Made by a program: the position numbers and the translations under genes. A DNA stretch of 64,000 nt from Macrosoma leucophasiata. Lineage: Eukaryota > Arthropoda > Insecta > Lepidoptera > Hedylidae. Shown here piece by piece: positions 10,717 to 21,156 of this stretch. Under the pieces are notes generated by a model. The model searched no databases, was not told where the DNA came from, and saw only the letters and a list, made by a program, of their open reading frames with translations. Every line of letters starts with the position of its first letter. Within the stretch, counting starts at the first letter, position 1. The DNA is taken from assembly GCA_036365455.1 (NCBI GenBank), contig JAWQUS010000027.1:10434001-10498000 (forward strand). The letters are read 5' to 3'.

Positions 10717-13700
10717 CTGGAAATGAAACACGATTGATTATATAAATGGTAAGAAAGTAAAAGATGGATTAAAGAAAATGTTTTGGATGAAGCAAGATTT
10801 GCCAGTATTTTAGGAATAACATTTTTTTCTAAGCTTTCTCGCAAAGCCTTCTTTGCTTTTAAGATAGAGATGTTAGTCCGTTTGCCGGAGAACTCACGCT
10901 CCGATACTCAACTGGAGTCTACATATCGCACAATCCTATAACAAAAACAACTCACATTGAGATTATCCGTGCCTTCGCCGTCGATGACGGCCGCGGGGTC
11001 GAAATTGAGGTCGGCGGGGATGTCGACATCAGTCAAGGAGTGCGGCACGGATGGAGGGCCTGGGGTGTGACTCGAACCCGGCGTGTGTACTGAACCAGGC
11101 GTGTGGGGTGTGTGCGGGGTATGCGGCATCTGTAAAGATAGGAACATTCCAGTCAAATGTTTGCCATCATGATTGCGTTGACCCGAATATCCTTTTTAAT
11201 TGTTTTTCTACATAAATGCATCTCAAAACAGTTATACGCCGTATGGGTAATTCTTGGACAGTAACAAAAAAATACTTAAACTTAAGTAGGTTTTGCTTTC
11301 CTTAAAAAATCGAACCTCTTTTTTAAAGATTTTGTGGCAAGTACGTATAATTTTTTTTATACCCGTTATATTTTTAGTTAAAGTTTAGAGAGAGTCGTAT
11401 ACATACTGACTGAATTTAATTGATGAGATTGAGAATGCAAATAAAATCTTACATAAAAAATAAGATTAACTAACCTGCTCATTTAGACTTTTCTCCATCG
11501 CGTTAAGTGGATCTAATGAATTAACACTTTCGTTCAAATGCGACAGAGGACCGTTTCCAGCGAACTCGTTGCTTCCCGGCCCATTATTCATCCCGAAGTC
11601 GTAATTCTGGTTATTTGACCCCGCATTTCTGTTTTGGGAACTTTGATTGTACGAAGAGATCATTGAACCGCTGGCAATGGTGTTCATATCGGGTGGTAAG
11701 TAAGGTGATAACGCTTGATTCATGTCCCAATTATTCATCGTAGGCATGTTCATGGATCCAGGTGATACCGCCTTGCCTCTTTTACCAATACTGTTATCAT
11801 TGCTGTCGTCTTCCTGCTGTGAAATTATAGAAAAATATTCGATATTAGGAAACACATTCGATTTTTGTAAGTTGTTTCAGAATTTTTTTTTTGGCAAATA
11901 TTAATTTACCTTGATACCCGGGTTAGCAAGATTCTTCGTGGCTTTCCAATTAGCTCCACTGTCAATCGTGACCTCGTCTACATCTGATGTGTTCAGCGTA
12001 TTGAGAATGCCCCACATGTATTGATCAACTTCTAAGCCTTCAAGCTGCGCTGGTTTGCTGAAAAGAGAAATTGATTTTAGATTTGAAGTCATTATCTGTA
12101 AAATATTTATTTTAATTGAATTGAAAAGAAAACATTGTACTTCGTGTACGAAAATGATAACCTACTTGCAAACTGGACATCTCCAAGATCCGCGTTCACA
12201 GTTTAACTGCAAGTACGATTCTAAATCGAAACATTGTATGTGTTTGCATTCGTGCCCCCGCGCAGGTAATGTGATTTTCTTGAATGTGATTGGACATTTT
12301 AACGACACTTTCAGCGCCGTCTGTTCCACGCTGTCCCTATCGTTGGTGTTGTTCGAGCCGTTGTTGCTGTTCGGCGTCTGATTGAAGTTCATTTTGATTT
12401 TAGCAATACAATGGTCGGCGGTGAGCAGTCGTTTACGTAATAGACCTTGCAGTACACTCCGAACACTCGGCCGATGGACTAATTGTAAGACGAATAAGTG
12501 CGACTGTAATAAAAATAAAACATGGTTTAGTTTGGGTTCATTTATAATGTATTTTGGAAATCTAAAACAATACTAAATCAAGAATCCAAAGAGTGGATTC
12601 CGTGTCTGAGTGGAATTACACAATGTATCCTTATACTTACGCAACAACAGGCCGAGACAGTGATTTGTATCGTGTTTCTGCCGGGTTGGCACACTTCTTT
12701 CAGGTACAATGGTTTATGTGATGTTTTATTCTCGCCTCTATCTATGACTAATGGCGTTGCATTGACTGACACCTGGACACTAGCTGGCCAATTGGTGTTC
12801 ATCTGCCGATCTTCATGGTGGAAGCATTTTAATTGTAACTCAAGGTCCGATCTGAAATAAAAAAAGATTTTACAACCTGATATAAAGTTATAATCAATTA
12901 AATAAAGCATGTGATAAGTATTTAACTAAAGATCGCAATAAAATTTATTGTATTATAAAATATTTACCTCCATATTAAAGTTGAGTGGACCGTGGGTTTT
13001 AATTGGAATACATGATTGCTAACTGCTAAATTATGTTCTAATCTAAATGGTGGTAATATGATACCATCTCTTACAGGGAATGTTAACCGGAGTTCGTCAT
13101 CTGAAAATAATAAATAATACATTATTAATATTTTATAACCACTGAAAAATTCATAACATAGTTACTTTTTTAAATACGTACTTTGAATGCCCATTGGCGG
13201 TTTGAGCTCGTTAAAATGAGGTTTCACATCAGCATTAGGACTGATGTAAGGTGGCATACTGCTAGCGGGCGTCAAGGGCGGCGTGGGGTTACCGGGCACC
13301 GGACTATGCTGGTAGCTCATGTTAGTTCTCATCGCTACTTCCTGTGCGAACTGCCCGCTGTACTGCCCGCCGTATTGCCCGTTTCCTGTTTGGTGTTGAG
13401 GGAATTGACTGGGCACGCCTCCGTTGAAGTACTGCCCCTGATTGGTATAAGGCGGCGTCGACTGCCTCATGCTACCTCTCATAGCTGCTCCAAAGTTTCC
13501 AGATGGGCCCAAAGGCTGCTGAGGAGGATACTGCCCTTGAAAACCCGGCCGCCCACCGTACCCAGCGGGATATTGCCCCGGCCCGAATCCAGGCTGATTA
13601 CCCATGTACTGGGCTTTCCTCTGCCCCATCAGCATAGTCCCAGACGGGTATGGCGTGTGTCGCCTCTGATACCCGGGGCCCATTTTCGCTGAGCCACCCA

Positions 13701-16700
13701 TTTGACCGGGACCCATTTGCGAAGACATCATACTGGCGTGCATGCCCATATTAGCCATCTGGGCCATAGGATTCATGCCGTTCATGCCAGCGTTTCCCAT
13801 CTGGCCCATGCCTGTCATGCCGTTCATGCCGTTCATGCCGCCATTGCCCCCCATCCCCATGCCAGTCATAGCGGGATTATGGCTACGTTGCTGACCGTAG
13901 CCGTTCATCGCATTGTACTGGGGATTTCCCATTGTCATGTTGTTTTGCATCTGTAAATTTAAACAAAAGGTATGGTCAATGTCCGTTCTATTATTTAAGC
14001 TTTCATATGTTCATTCTTTGTGCATTTACAACACCTACGTTTACTGCAAAGTTTTTATGAAGTTTTATCACGCCGTCTTTCTAAGGGATAGACAGACAGT
14101 GGAGCGGCAAACATCTGTCCTCGCAAACCACTTTAAGCATGTATCCTATTTTGAAGATTTCTGACTCTGACAAGTCTGACAACAGTTAGACTTTATACGG
14201 ACGATAAAGACTTCCCTTTGTTTTGGGGAAGATTGTTGGACGTACCTGCGAGAATGGCTGCGAGTCCTGCATCGCGGCCGTGGTGGCCGCGGCGACCATT
14301 GCGGCGGTGGCGCCGAACTGCGCGCTCTCGCCGCCGCCGCTCATCGCGCCCGTACCGCCGGCGCACCCATAGCCGCTGCAACAAATCAACACATTCAATC
14401 ATACCGCATTCAATGAACTGTGAGACAGAAGTCAAACCGCAAAAAGGGTAATTCACCAGTTCATAAATATGTCCACTTTATCAAACGTATCAAGTTTGAT
14501 GAAGTGAACATATTTATTAACTGGTTGGCTATGAGTGATAAGTGATCTGTTTACAGCTTAAATTACATTGGCTAAAAAATTAACATAAAGAAAAGCTTGT
14601 GAACCACTACTTTGTTTACACTGTACTCTAACCATATATAGTAGTATAGTACCTACCAGCTCATTGCAAGTAGGTGCAATGCATTGTTCACTTTGATAAA
14701 GAATTTGATTCTTCAATAAAAGTTTAGATATGTATGCAGCAAAAAATAGGATTCAGTTTCATCGTTATTTATCGGACATCCCTACTAATTGGAAAACCTA
14801 ACTAATTGCTCTTAAGAGGGACTTAGAATTACCTATTAGCAGTGTGTCTGTCTAGTTTTAGATTATATTAGCTTATTCAACAATTGATACATGAATGTTC
14901 TGGATTCTTATGGTAAACAATAAAAGATAAGTGTTTTTGAGGTAAGTATTATTTAATGTACGAAATTGAATGCTCTCTCGTCCTTTTTCGCAACCAATGT
15001 TTTCTATGGATATCAAAGCGGTATTTTTTTGTGCTTTATATTTTAAACTAAGTTAAAATCCATAACATTTGTTAGATAATAAATTATTTTTTTTGATAAC
15101 TATGAAATACTTACGTGCTATCATGGGAACTCGCCGCTTGACCACATGGGTTCCTCATCTGAGGCAATACAAGTTATATTTGAATGATTTTGGATAAGCA
15201 GAGAGTTCCTCGACTGTACGTAGATGATTGACGTATTAAAGCTATTTTTACGATACCTATCTCAAACCATAATTTGAGTATACCTACCTACCTAATGTTT
15301 AATCAGTATTATTGATTACAGAATGAGTCATTTAAACAAAAAGACAGGCAAGTGTCATCGCTGTTGCGTTATTAAATTTTCTATTTCAATTATGATGTGA
15401 AATCAGTGCAGTAAATATTATTTCACTCACGATACGTGTAGTTTCTATTCTATTGCAAGTGGCCTTGCCGAGTAGAACATACATATTCCACACGTTAGCG
15501 CTTTGATTATTAATAAACACCAACTCAATATTCAACCCAAATTTTATCAACAGAAGATCTTTTTTAATATGAGCCGTGATTTTATTATTTTACGAACAAT
15601 GAGAGAAAAAAATCAATATGGACGTATAGTGACGCGTTGTTACCCCTGTGTTTCTCTCGGGATGTTTGATTTTTTGTATGGCGCCGGAGTGGGAGACCGA
15701 TTCATGTGAACTGCTTTTGGGGCGAATTCCCGAGCCTTCTCGGAGCCCTTCCTAATAATTCCCATTCGACAAATGCCCGACAAACAGTCGCACGGGCTGC
15801 CTATTGTTGCTTTCACCTCTGTAGTAGTGCAACAATATTGGCGGGTACTGCGATACGGTATTATGGGAATTAATATTAACACACATAAACATGCCTCGGG
15901 TTACCGCTGTGAGGTGTTCAGTTTTTAACGTAGTTTAACTGATACGTTAGATATTTTATATCTTCTTGTAAAAATAAATAAATAATATCATCTATTTGAA
16001 GCAAATGATTAATTTGTTTTAGTATTTTAGCAGTAAAACAAAGATTGAACTAGTAATAAATTGTGTTGGATAATAAATAAACAGTCATTTGTAACTTTTC
16101 TACAACTCCCACTTAAGTGATCTCGTAAATAGCTTAACAGATACTTAGTAGTGTCGACAACCAATAAACACACGAGTCAACAACGCTCGACTCGTCGCAT
16201 CTCTATTCATCGACACTGCAGATGATTTACAAGGGTCCTTTCTTAGGTAAACTTCGTCCGACCTGCACTTCTTTTTATAGTTTTGTCTGAACCTTTTTTC
16301 CTTTTGCCGACCAAAATGTGAAGTCGACAAAAAATCTGTGTGTTCTGTATCCTGGTGCACTTTTTGTAAAAGTGGTACCACATCCGAATAATCACTTACG
16401 CTCTGTTCAAAATATTTGGGATCTTGAATGCGAGCGGTCGACGGAGGCATTTCTTTTGAGACAATTCTCGGAATATATAATACTTTTTATATCGCGTTAT
16501 CTTTCAACAAATGCATGTACCCCGAGCGACGCATTCACCTTTAAAATGTACAAATTCAACAGTCGCTTTGTACAAGAAAGTTTATTTAATACGAGATACT
16601 TTGATATTCATAATTCAATTAGATTACGAAATATTTCAAGGTGTGACGGAAACAATGAAATGGTAGCACACGTTCCTCAACGGATCGTCTAAATAAATCA

Positions 16701-19700
16701 ATATGAATGAGTATGTCGCTATTTCGAGAAGCTGGAAGGTGTTTGGCATACTATTGAGAGATGAGAGAGTAAAGCGTAGGTATTTTGATACATAAGCTGC
16801 AGTTAATTTTAGATTGTTGCGCAGACGGGTTGGATTCTTAGCTAATTGGCAAAGGGTATAATCACGTGTATATTTTTTTCTGAAAATCCTCGTATAACGA
16901 CTACACGGTTGATAAATCGCGAGTGAGAATTAAGTTTGTGATCTTTGAATTGTTTGTCCTTATACAGCGAGCAGACGCATTATCAAGAGAGTTACGCTTG
17001 ATCAATTCGCTTCGAATATCTGTCTCGTTGTTACCAAATGAGCCGAAAGTTCCAAAGATGTTTTTTTTGCCTCTTGCAGTCATCGAGCGAAAGTTCTTGT
17101 ATAACTTAGTTTGTTTTGATCGTTAATATGTTAAACATTTTACATTCGGCCACGATTGCTAATTTTACAACCATTGCTGTGTTTACAAATAAAATTTTCT
17201 TTGTTGTGTTTTTAATAAACAGTGTTAAATAAGGCATTAATTGTGAGGCTCGTATAGATTACTATCGGCCGTGCGAAGCCGTGGCGTGTTCCGCCCCTGT
17301 GTTTCGACGACAGTTGGTCACCCCCGTTTAAATGCCACTTCACATTGTGGCTTGTGCGCACATTGCTATAACATAATGGCATTAACGTTTTCATATTCTG
17401 GATCGATGGTGATGTGTGACTAGTGTCGGAGCGGTCAAACGCTATGCCGGAATTGTTTACGAGGTGAAAAATGAGCTTAACTAAGTAGTTCCATACATTA
17501 ATATTTACAGGTTATTTAAAACCAAAATTATTCAGTAATGTTTTAAATGTATGAAAGATTTGTAAGTATAATAAATAAACCGTGAAAAGGAAGAGAAATA
17601 TCATTGTACGATAAGTAGGAAAACAGACAGTTACGAGAAAACCATCGTCTATGTTTCTATTAATAGATTGTAACGGATAAACTAATATTCTTAGTTACAT
17701 CGATTTTTATCTCATTCTCGTCAATTGACGCTCGGGGTCGGGAGAGAATGAATCATGCTTCAAGGAGCGAATTCCGGGGGTAACAAATGGAGGCGAGCGT
17801 TCTGGGGTGAATACGACACAATGAGGAAGGGTCGGCGCGCCCGAGTCCCTCGCTTAGGGTAAATGGGCCCACGTCAATACGGGGCTTTATTACGACGCTC
17901 CTGATAATAATTTGTTTCCCTATTACGATATTGAACCGAAACTGCTCGTTGTTAACTAAGCCCACACAATTATTTGTTTTATTTGACATGATTCGATTAA
18001 TTAAGATTTATTAGATTGACTTTTGCGCTGAGACGATGGTTACACTCCTGTTCGTTTTTTAAAATCCGTTCGCCTCTATCGAGCACGTGGTGCATGTCGG
18101 GTCGGTGCATCCGCCCTCGCGGCTCTGCTCAAAACTGACATTTTTTCCCACGATTACTTACGAGCGGTTACGCTGTTATTATTACTAGCACTCCTCTAAT
18201 AAATAACTTCGTTTGTTTTTATATTTATTTGTAAATTTTATTACAGTATTCCTCATTAACAGTTGTGATTTAAAACTAAAATGGTTTCGCAACAGTCGTC
18301 AGTTAACTAGTTTCCTACATTACCCTCGACGTAAAAGAGACTTCCTGTGTTCTGTTCACACAATCTTGTTGCCGGTCCCCATTTCATTATTATTTACTTA
18401 TTGGTTTTGTATAGAGGCACGGCATCAACAATATGTCGTTTGTAAAGGTGACTACAAAACAAAGCCGTTGAGCACCTCAACTTAGCACCTGCTCGGATTT
18501 TTTTCATACGTAATATAATTTGTTGTAATAATAATACATGGTAACAGCCGTCCATTGCTCTAGTTTTGTAAATTTAAATTATGTAACTAATTGTAATTAT
18601 TTAAAACAAGTTTTTAAATAAATCGTAACTATACGATGAAAAAATGTTTTAATGAGCCTTTAACTATTCGATGCTCAGTGTGTTAATGTTTTGTTTGTTT
18701 GTGTTTATTGTAAGAGCTAAAGTGCAGTCACCGCTTGCATTCCCATCATGCGCTGGTGTGAGTTGTGGGCTGTCAGTGTGTGCGAGAATGGTGTCGGTGT
18801 GCGAGTGCGAGGTGCTAGTGTGTGTGACGGGCGCCGAAAGCGTTTGTGCGTGTGAATGGAAGAGCACATTTCATTTCTTTCATTATAATTGCAGCGATGC
18901 GCTCTGCGCGCCGCAATGTTAGTTACTTGTGTACGTTTAACTAACCCTTCGATTAGGTGTCAAGTAGCTTTAAATTAATATAATCACAAGTAACAACGTA
19001 TATTAAAATAACATTTAAATTAGCGCTTTTTAGGTCTTTAACATGGTATGGAATTGAATAAAAAATGAATTCGCGATATTGTTCACGTAGTATATTTTTG
19101 ATTTTATTGCTTGTTAACTACGATAAGGTAGGCAAAGGTAAGCTAGTCACGTTTCAGCGTTTTGTTGAAATGTAAACAAACTTGTTCCGGATAAGATAAA
19201 AACAGTAATGCGACATAGGTATAGGAGTAAAAAGTTTTCGTTGGTAATTGATAAAAACGCAGCGCGTCGAATACACCGCTGTGTTAACATGCTTAATTGA
19301 TTTTTATCACAATTTTTCAAGTCAATTATTAGGTACCAGTTTCGGTAATAGTTATAATTAGGAATAAATTAGCATCAACTTTATAAAGTTGTTTGACGTC
19401 TTTAAAATAATTACCAAATACATATTTTTCGCATCACACGTTTGTAAAGGTTAGTGGACATATTTATAATATCGTATATTTTGGTAAAAAAAAACATTAT
19501 TTGTACGTAAAAAAAAATGTAACTCACCTAGGCGCGTTGACTCTGTATCCAATGGTCCCTTGCAGAGGGTTGTGTTTTGATTCGGGAGCGAGTACTCCCG
19601 GGTATGTGATGTTGGTCCCCGCGTACCCAGCCGTATTACCAGAGTTCGCCGTCCTGTCGACTTTGTCACCCCCTGAAATACCACGAACTTGTCAACTCGG

Positions 19701-20561
19701 CAGGAAAAACATTTTCCAATATTCGTCAGCAGCGTACGGTGGCGCACCGTACTCGACTTTCTGTTATCGCTCAAGTTTTTTTCACTGCAGAACGTCAACA
19801 ATCGGACGAAACGTTCATCGTGGCGTCCTCGTTAAGTAATATCATTTGCATTTTTTTTGCAGGTATTCGCACATTCTTGAATGTTCTTCTTTATTTTTGT
19901 CCAATATCATTTATAACTGTCGAATTTATTTGTTTTTAGATTTGATTTATTTAATCGAATTAATTATTTGTAGATTTTGCATCAAATGGCGACAGATTGC
20001 CTTTTTCATTGATAAATCTGACGACGATGAACGTTACGCGCGATGTGTGGACGTACGCCGATCAGCTGGCTTGTTAAATTCATCGTAATATTTGATCTGT
20101 CAGCAGAACAATATTTTACTCCTTTTCAAGTATTTTTTTGGTTTGCTCTTTGTCATTATACCAGCCGCAAAATATTTGTAAACTACTTTTAAATGCCACT
20201 AATTAATTTTTATTTTGTAAACACACCTTAAAAGTTTAATGCACACACTGCGTCCGCTTGTAAATTTTTCATTTGCACACAAACAGTTCCAATGTTAACT
20301 TCCAAATTATTACCGTTCAAATCCAAATATGTCACTTTGCAATCCTTTTCGGTAGTTCACTGCACTGTTTAGTTGTCCGAAAAATCCAAATGTCACTTTT
20401 CACGGCAAAACAACATCCAAATCCAAGGTACTTTGCACCTGTCACTGTGTTCCAGTATTTGATAATAAATAAATTATTATCGTTCACTTACGAGTCCGAC
20501 TAGAATTCAACGTAACATCATAGACGTGTAGCACGATCGCCGACGTCGACGTCACTGACAT
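10555..20561 (-). CDS. tna: tonalli/ZMIZ1-like MIZ (SP-RING) zinc-finger protein, 11 coding exons
   Basis: Exons in transcript order: 20561-20492, 19672-19528, 14375-14246, 13950-13182, 13100-12968, 12851-12641, 12503-12166, 12057-11910, 11816-11475, 11129-10956, 10716-10555. All introns are GT..AG, phases agree throughout, and the total is 2622 nt (873 residues plus TGA). In order the protein has a short N-terminus, an Ala-rich patch (about 85-110), a Met/Gly/Gln/Pro-rich low-complexity region (116-371), the conserved ZMIZ core (about 373-525), an SP-RING (about 556-598, pattern C-x-H-x2-C-x17-C-x2-C), a Ser/Asn/Pro-rich tail and a terminal acidic motif DDLLALFE. Family knowledge: ZMIZ proteins are nuclear PIAS-like SUMO-pathway factors and transcriptional co-regulators, and Drosophila tonalli is a trithorax-group gene that interacts genetically with the Brahma complex. 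The identity is secure from the core onward. The first exon is inferred, and no vertebrate-type N-terminal LLDWCG-containing domain was seen. Confidence 0.93.
10956..11129 (-). CDS. tna: tna exon 10, HTP-repeat region (174 nt)
   Basis: It encodes [20 protein letters not shown], a short HTP/HTPG repeat, then an acidic segment with [18 protein letters not shown] and DNLN. The LNFDP motif occurs in the C-terminal activation region of ZMIZ proteins. The exon is in phase 0 at both ends, so skipping it would keep the frame. Confidence 0.94.
11475..11816 (-). CDS. tna: tna exon 9, Ser/Asn/Met-rich tail (342 nt)
   Basis: The acceptor reads TTTCACAG-CAG-GAA, a NAGNAG site, so the exon can start at 11816 or 11813. 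It encodes an acidic start (QEDDSNDNS), a basic KRGK followed by SPGSM (compare the basic-SP motif at this place in vertebrate ZMIZ), then an Asn/Ser/Met-rich tract ending in [10 protein letters not shown]. It is probably disordered. The basic patch may be a nuclear localisation signal (inference). Confidence 0.93.
11910..12057 (-). CDS. tna: tna exon 8 (148 nt)
   Basis: It encodes [20 protein letters not shown] and continues to [20 protein letters not shown], which directly follows the SP-RING in all ZMIZ proteins. The [14 protein letters not shown] motif is diagnostic. It ends in phase 0 at a GTAAAT donor. The final residues IK join a tandem (NAGNAG) acceptor of exon 9. Confidence 0.97.
12166..12503 (-). 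CDS. tna: tna exon 7, SP-RING/MIZ zinc finger (338 nt)
   Basis: It starts [20 protein letters not shown] and continues through a short Asn-rich linker into the MIZ finger. Within the exon peptide the finger runs from KCPITF (residue 69 on) to RCPVCN. The zinc pattern is C86-x-H88-x2-C91-x17-C109-x2-C112. The signature [15 protein letters not shown] is intact, and the final Asn codon is split with the next exon. In PIAS/ZMIZ proteins this fold binds the SUMO E2 (Ubc9). No key residue is missing. Confidence 0.98.
12641..12851 (-). CDS. tna: tna exon 6, conserved core (211 nt)
   Basis: It encodes [20 protein letters not shown], then [40 protein letters not shown] and a terminal SACCC. This is the most strongly conserved block of ZMIZ proteins before the RING. 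It ends in phase 0 at a GTAAGT donor. Function is inferred from the family: substrate or partner binding next to the SUMO E3-type SP-RING. Confidence 0.97.
12968..13100 (-). CDS. tna: tna exon 5, conserved core start (133 nt)
   Basis: It encodes [20 protein letters not shown] followed by [20 protein letters not shown], nearly invariant in the ZMIZ family. This opens the conserved domain upstream of the SP-RING (sometimes called the extended SP-RING region). Both splice junctions are canonical, and both flanking codons (N and R) are split. Confidence 0.96.
13182..13950 (-). CDS. tna: tna exon 4, Met/Gly/Gln/Pro-rich region (769 nt)
   Basis: The acceptor TTTACAG directly precedes an in-frame ATG codon, and the donor is GTACGT. 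The 256 codons encode a low-complexity region dominated by NGM, GQ and PG repeats (about residues 116-371). It contains the family-conserved stretch [20 protein letters not shown] followed by DVKP, which precedes the core domain in ZMIZ proteins. This is probably an unstructured protein-interaction or activation segment. It is the largest exon. Confidence 0.93.
14246..14375 (-). CDS. tna: tna exon 3, Ala-rich segment (130 nt)
   Basis: The acceptor is TTGTTGCAG and the donor is GTACGT (14245 downward). It encodes [20 protein letters not shown] followed by an alanine-rich run ending in QPFSQ. Vertebrate ZMIZ proteins carry an alanine/threonine-rich tract at a comparable place. The exon is very GC-rich, unlike the flanking AT-rich introns. 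It is preceded by a 5.15-kb intron unless the 44-nt exon at 15158-15115 is used. Confidence 0.85.
14455..14525. repeat. short inverted repeat (hairpin) in tna intron
   Basis: Arms of about 32 nt (14455-14486 and 14494-14525) are complementary with three mismatches around a 7-nt loop (GTATCAA). The outer ends read ACCAGTT..AACTGGT. It is either a tiny foldback MITE or a pre-miRNA-like hairpin. Confidence 0.75.
15115..15158 (-). CDS. tna: candidate alternative 44-nt exon of tna with its own ATG
   Basis: It is bounded by a good acceptor (TTGCCTCAG) and a strong donor (GTAAGTATT). It begins with ATG and in that frame reads [14 protein letters not shown], then splits a Thr codon into exon 3 (phase 2, correct for exon 3). 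Being 44 nt long it cannot be a simple cassette between exons 2 and 3: after exon 2 its first bases make AG|A TGA, an immediate stop. It is therefore an alternative translation start (after a 5'-UTR exon), a poison exon, or a false prediction. Confidence 0.45.
19528..19672 (-). CDS. tna: tna exon 2 (145 nt)
   Basis: The acceptor is TTTCAG at 19673-19678 and the donor is GTGAGT starting at 19527. In the frame that joins correctly to 14375-14246 it encodes [19 protein letters not shown] and continues to YRVNAP, a polar, Gly/Asn-rich stretch. It begins with two bases that complete a codon and ends in phase 2. The last codon is split as AG|C (Ser), leading into GYGCAGG of the next exon. A second frame is also open but ends in the wrong phase for exon 3. 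Confidence 0.72.
20492..20561 (-). CDS. tna: candidate first coding exon of tna (70 nt)
   Basis: It starts at ATG 20561-20559 and ends at a strong donor (GTAAGTGA, 20491 downward). It encodes 23 codons plus one base, exactly the phase exon 2 needs, and reads [16 protein letters not shown] and onward. An in-frame TGA lies 12 nt upstream (20573-20571), so this is the first possible start in the frame. That stop is part of a minimal ATGTGA start-stop uORF at 20576-20571. The start context is weak (C at -3). The exon lies at the edge of a CpG-rich block and is followed by a modest 819-bp intron. The peptide has no recognised domain. The exon could instead be 5' UTR, with translation starting further on. 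Confidence 0.45.
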
Positions 20562-20890
20562 CAGACAACCTCACATTCGCCCGTCAAAGGTAACACTGGC
20601 TGGCGAGCCGGCGACGGTGAGTGAGAGGTTGTGCCGCGGGGCGCTCCCACCCCGCGCGGCGTTGCCAGCTCGCCGCGATAAAGTGGCGCACCCCCTCGTC
20701 CCCCGCTGTACGTCGTCGTCTCGACACTCGGTGCTCGATGCTCGGCCCAACTCGGCCGCTATCGTCGGATCCCTGCCCCACCCCGCACACTCGACGTTTC
20801 ACGTAACGGTCCCCTCAATCGAGCGCGATACTGCCCGTGTGATAGTCGCAGTCGCAGTTTATAGCCAAATGTCAGCTCGATTTGTCGCTA
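20562..20890 (-). promoter_or_regulatory. CpG-rich promoter/5'-UTR block of tna
   Basis: A stretch of high GC and many CpGs (clearest at 20590-20830) in otherwise AT-rich DNA, immediately upstream of the candidate first exon. It carries a minimal ATGTGA uORF at 20576-20571. No clear TATA box was seen. A donor-like ACG|GTGAGTGA on the opposite strand near 20615 leaves open divergent transcription. A transcription start inside this block is inferred, not shown. Confidence 0.45.
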
Positions 20891-20971
20891 ATGATTAACG
20901 CGGACCGTACTATAAGTCTTTATGGGATGTAAATAATATTTTATTTTCATAGGTTTTCGCGAGCTACACTC

Positions 20972-21156
20972 ATTGAAATAAAACTATTTTTACGGATTTA
21001 TCTCGCGTATATTAAACTAAAATGATTTTAAAAATCAACCCGACGTTTCGGCCGCTTTTCACCTTCTGTGGTCCCGGGCAGACCGACCCGGGTCTGCCCC
21101 GGCGGGTTTAGTTTAATATACGCGAGATAAATCCGTAAAAATAGTTTTATTTCAAT
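20972..21156. mobile_element. foldback/MITE with 50-bp perfect terminal inverted repeats
   Basis: The arms 20972-21021 and 21107-21156 are exact reverse complements. The spacer contains ACGTTTCGGCC and its own GC-rich hairpin (GGGCAGACC..GGTCTGCCC). It lies just upstream of the tna promoter block. A diverged relative may lie at about 30130-30400. Confidence 0.85.

Larger units (their letters stand above)
14376..19527 (-). other. tna intron 2, nearly repeat-free
   Basis: A 5.15-kb intron with no recognised SINE, LINE or Helitron. It holds the candidate 44-nt exon and a 71-nt hairpin at 14455-14525. GC-richer patches near 15640-15850, 17270-17400, 17730-17900 and 18060-18130 stand out and could be regulatory. 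No coding content is recognised in them. Confidence 0.6.

Noticed and set aside
13183..13956. Long plus-strand open frames opposite tna exon 4
   Set aside because: They are antisense shadows of the Met/Gly/Pro-rich exon; the minus-strand product is clearly the ZMIZ protein.
20584..20898. Open frames in both strands of the CpG-rich block
   Set aside because: Arg/Pro/Ala-rich translations in several frames are expected from GC-rich DNA; no domain.
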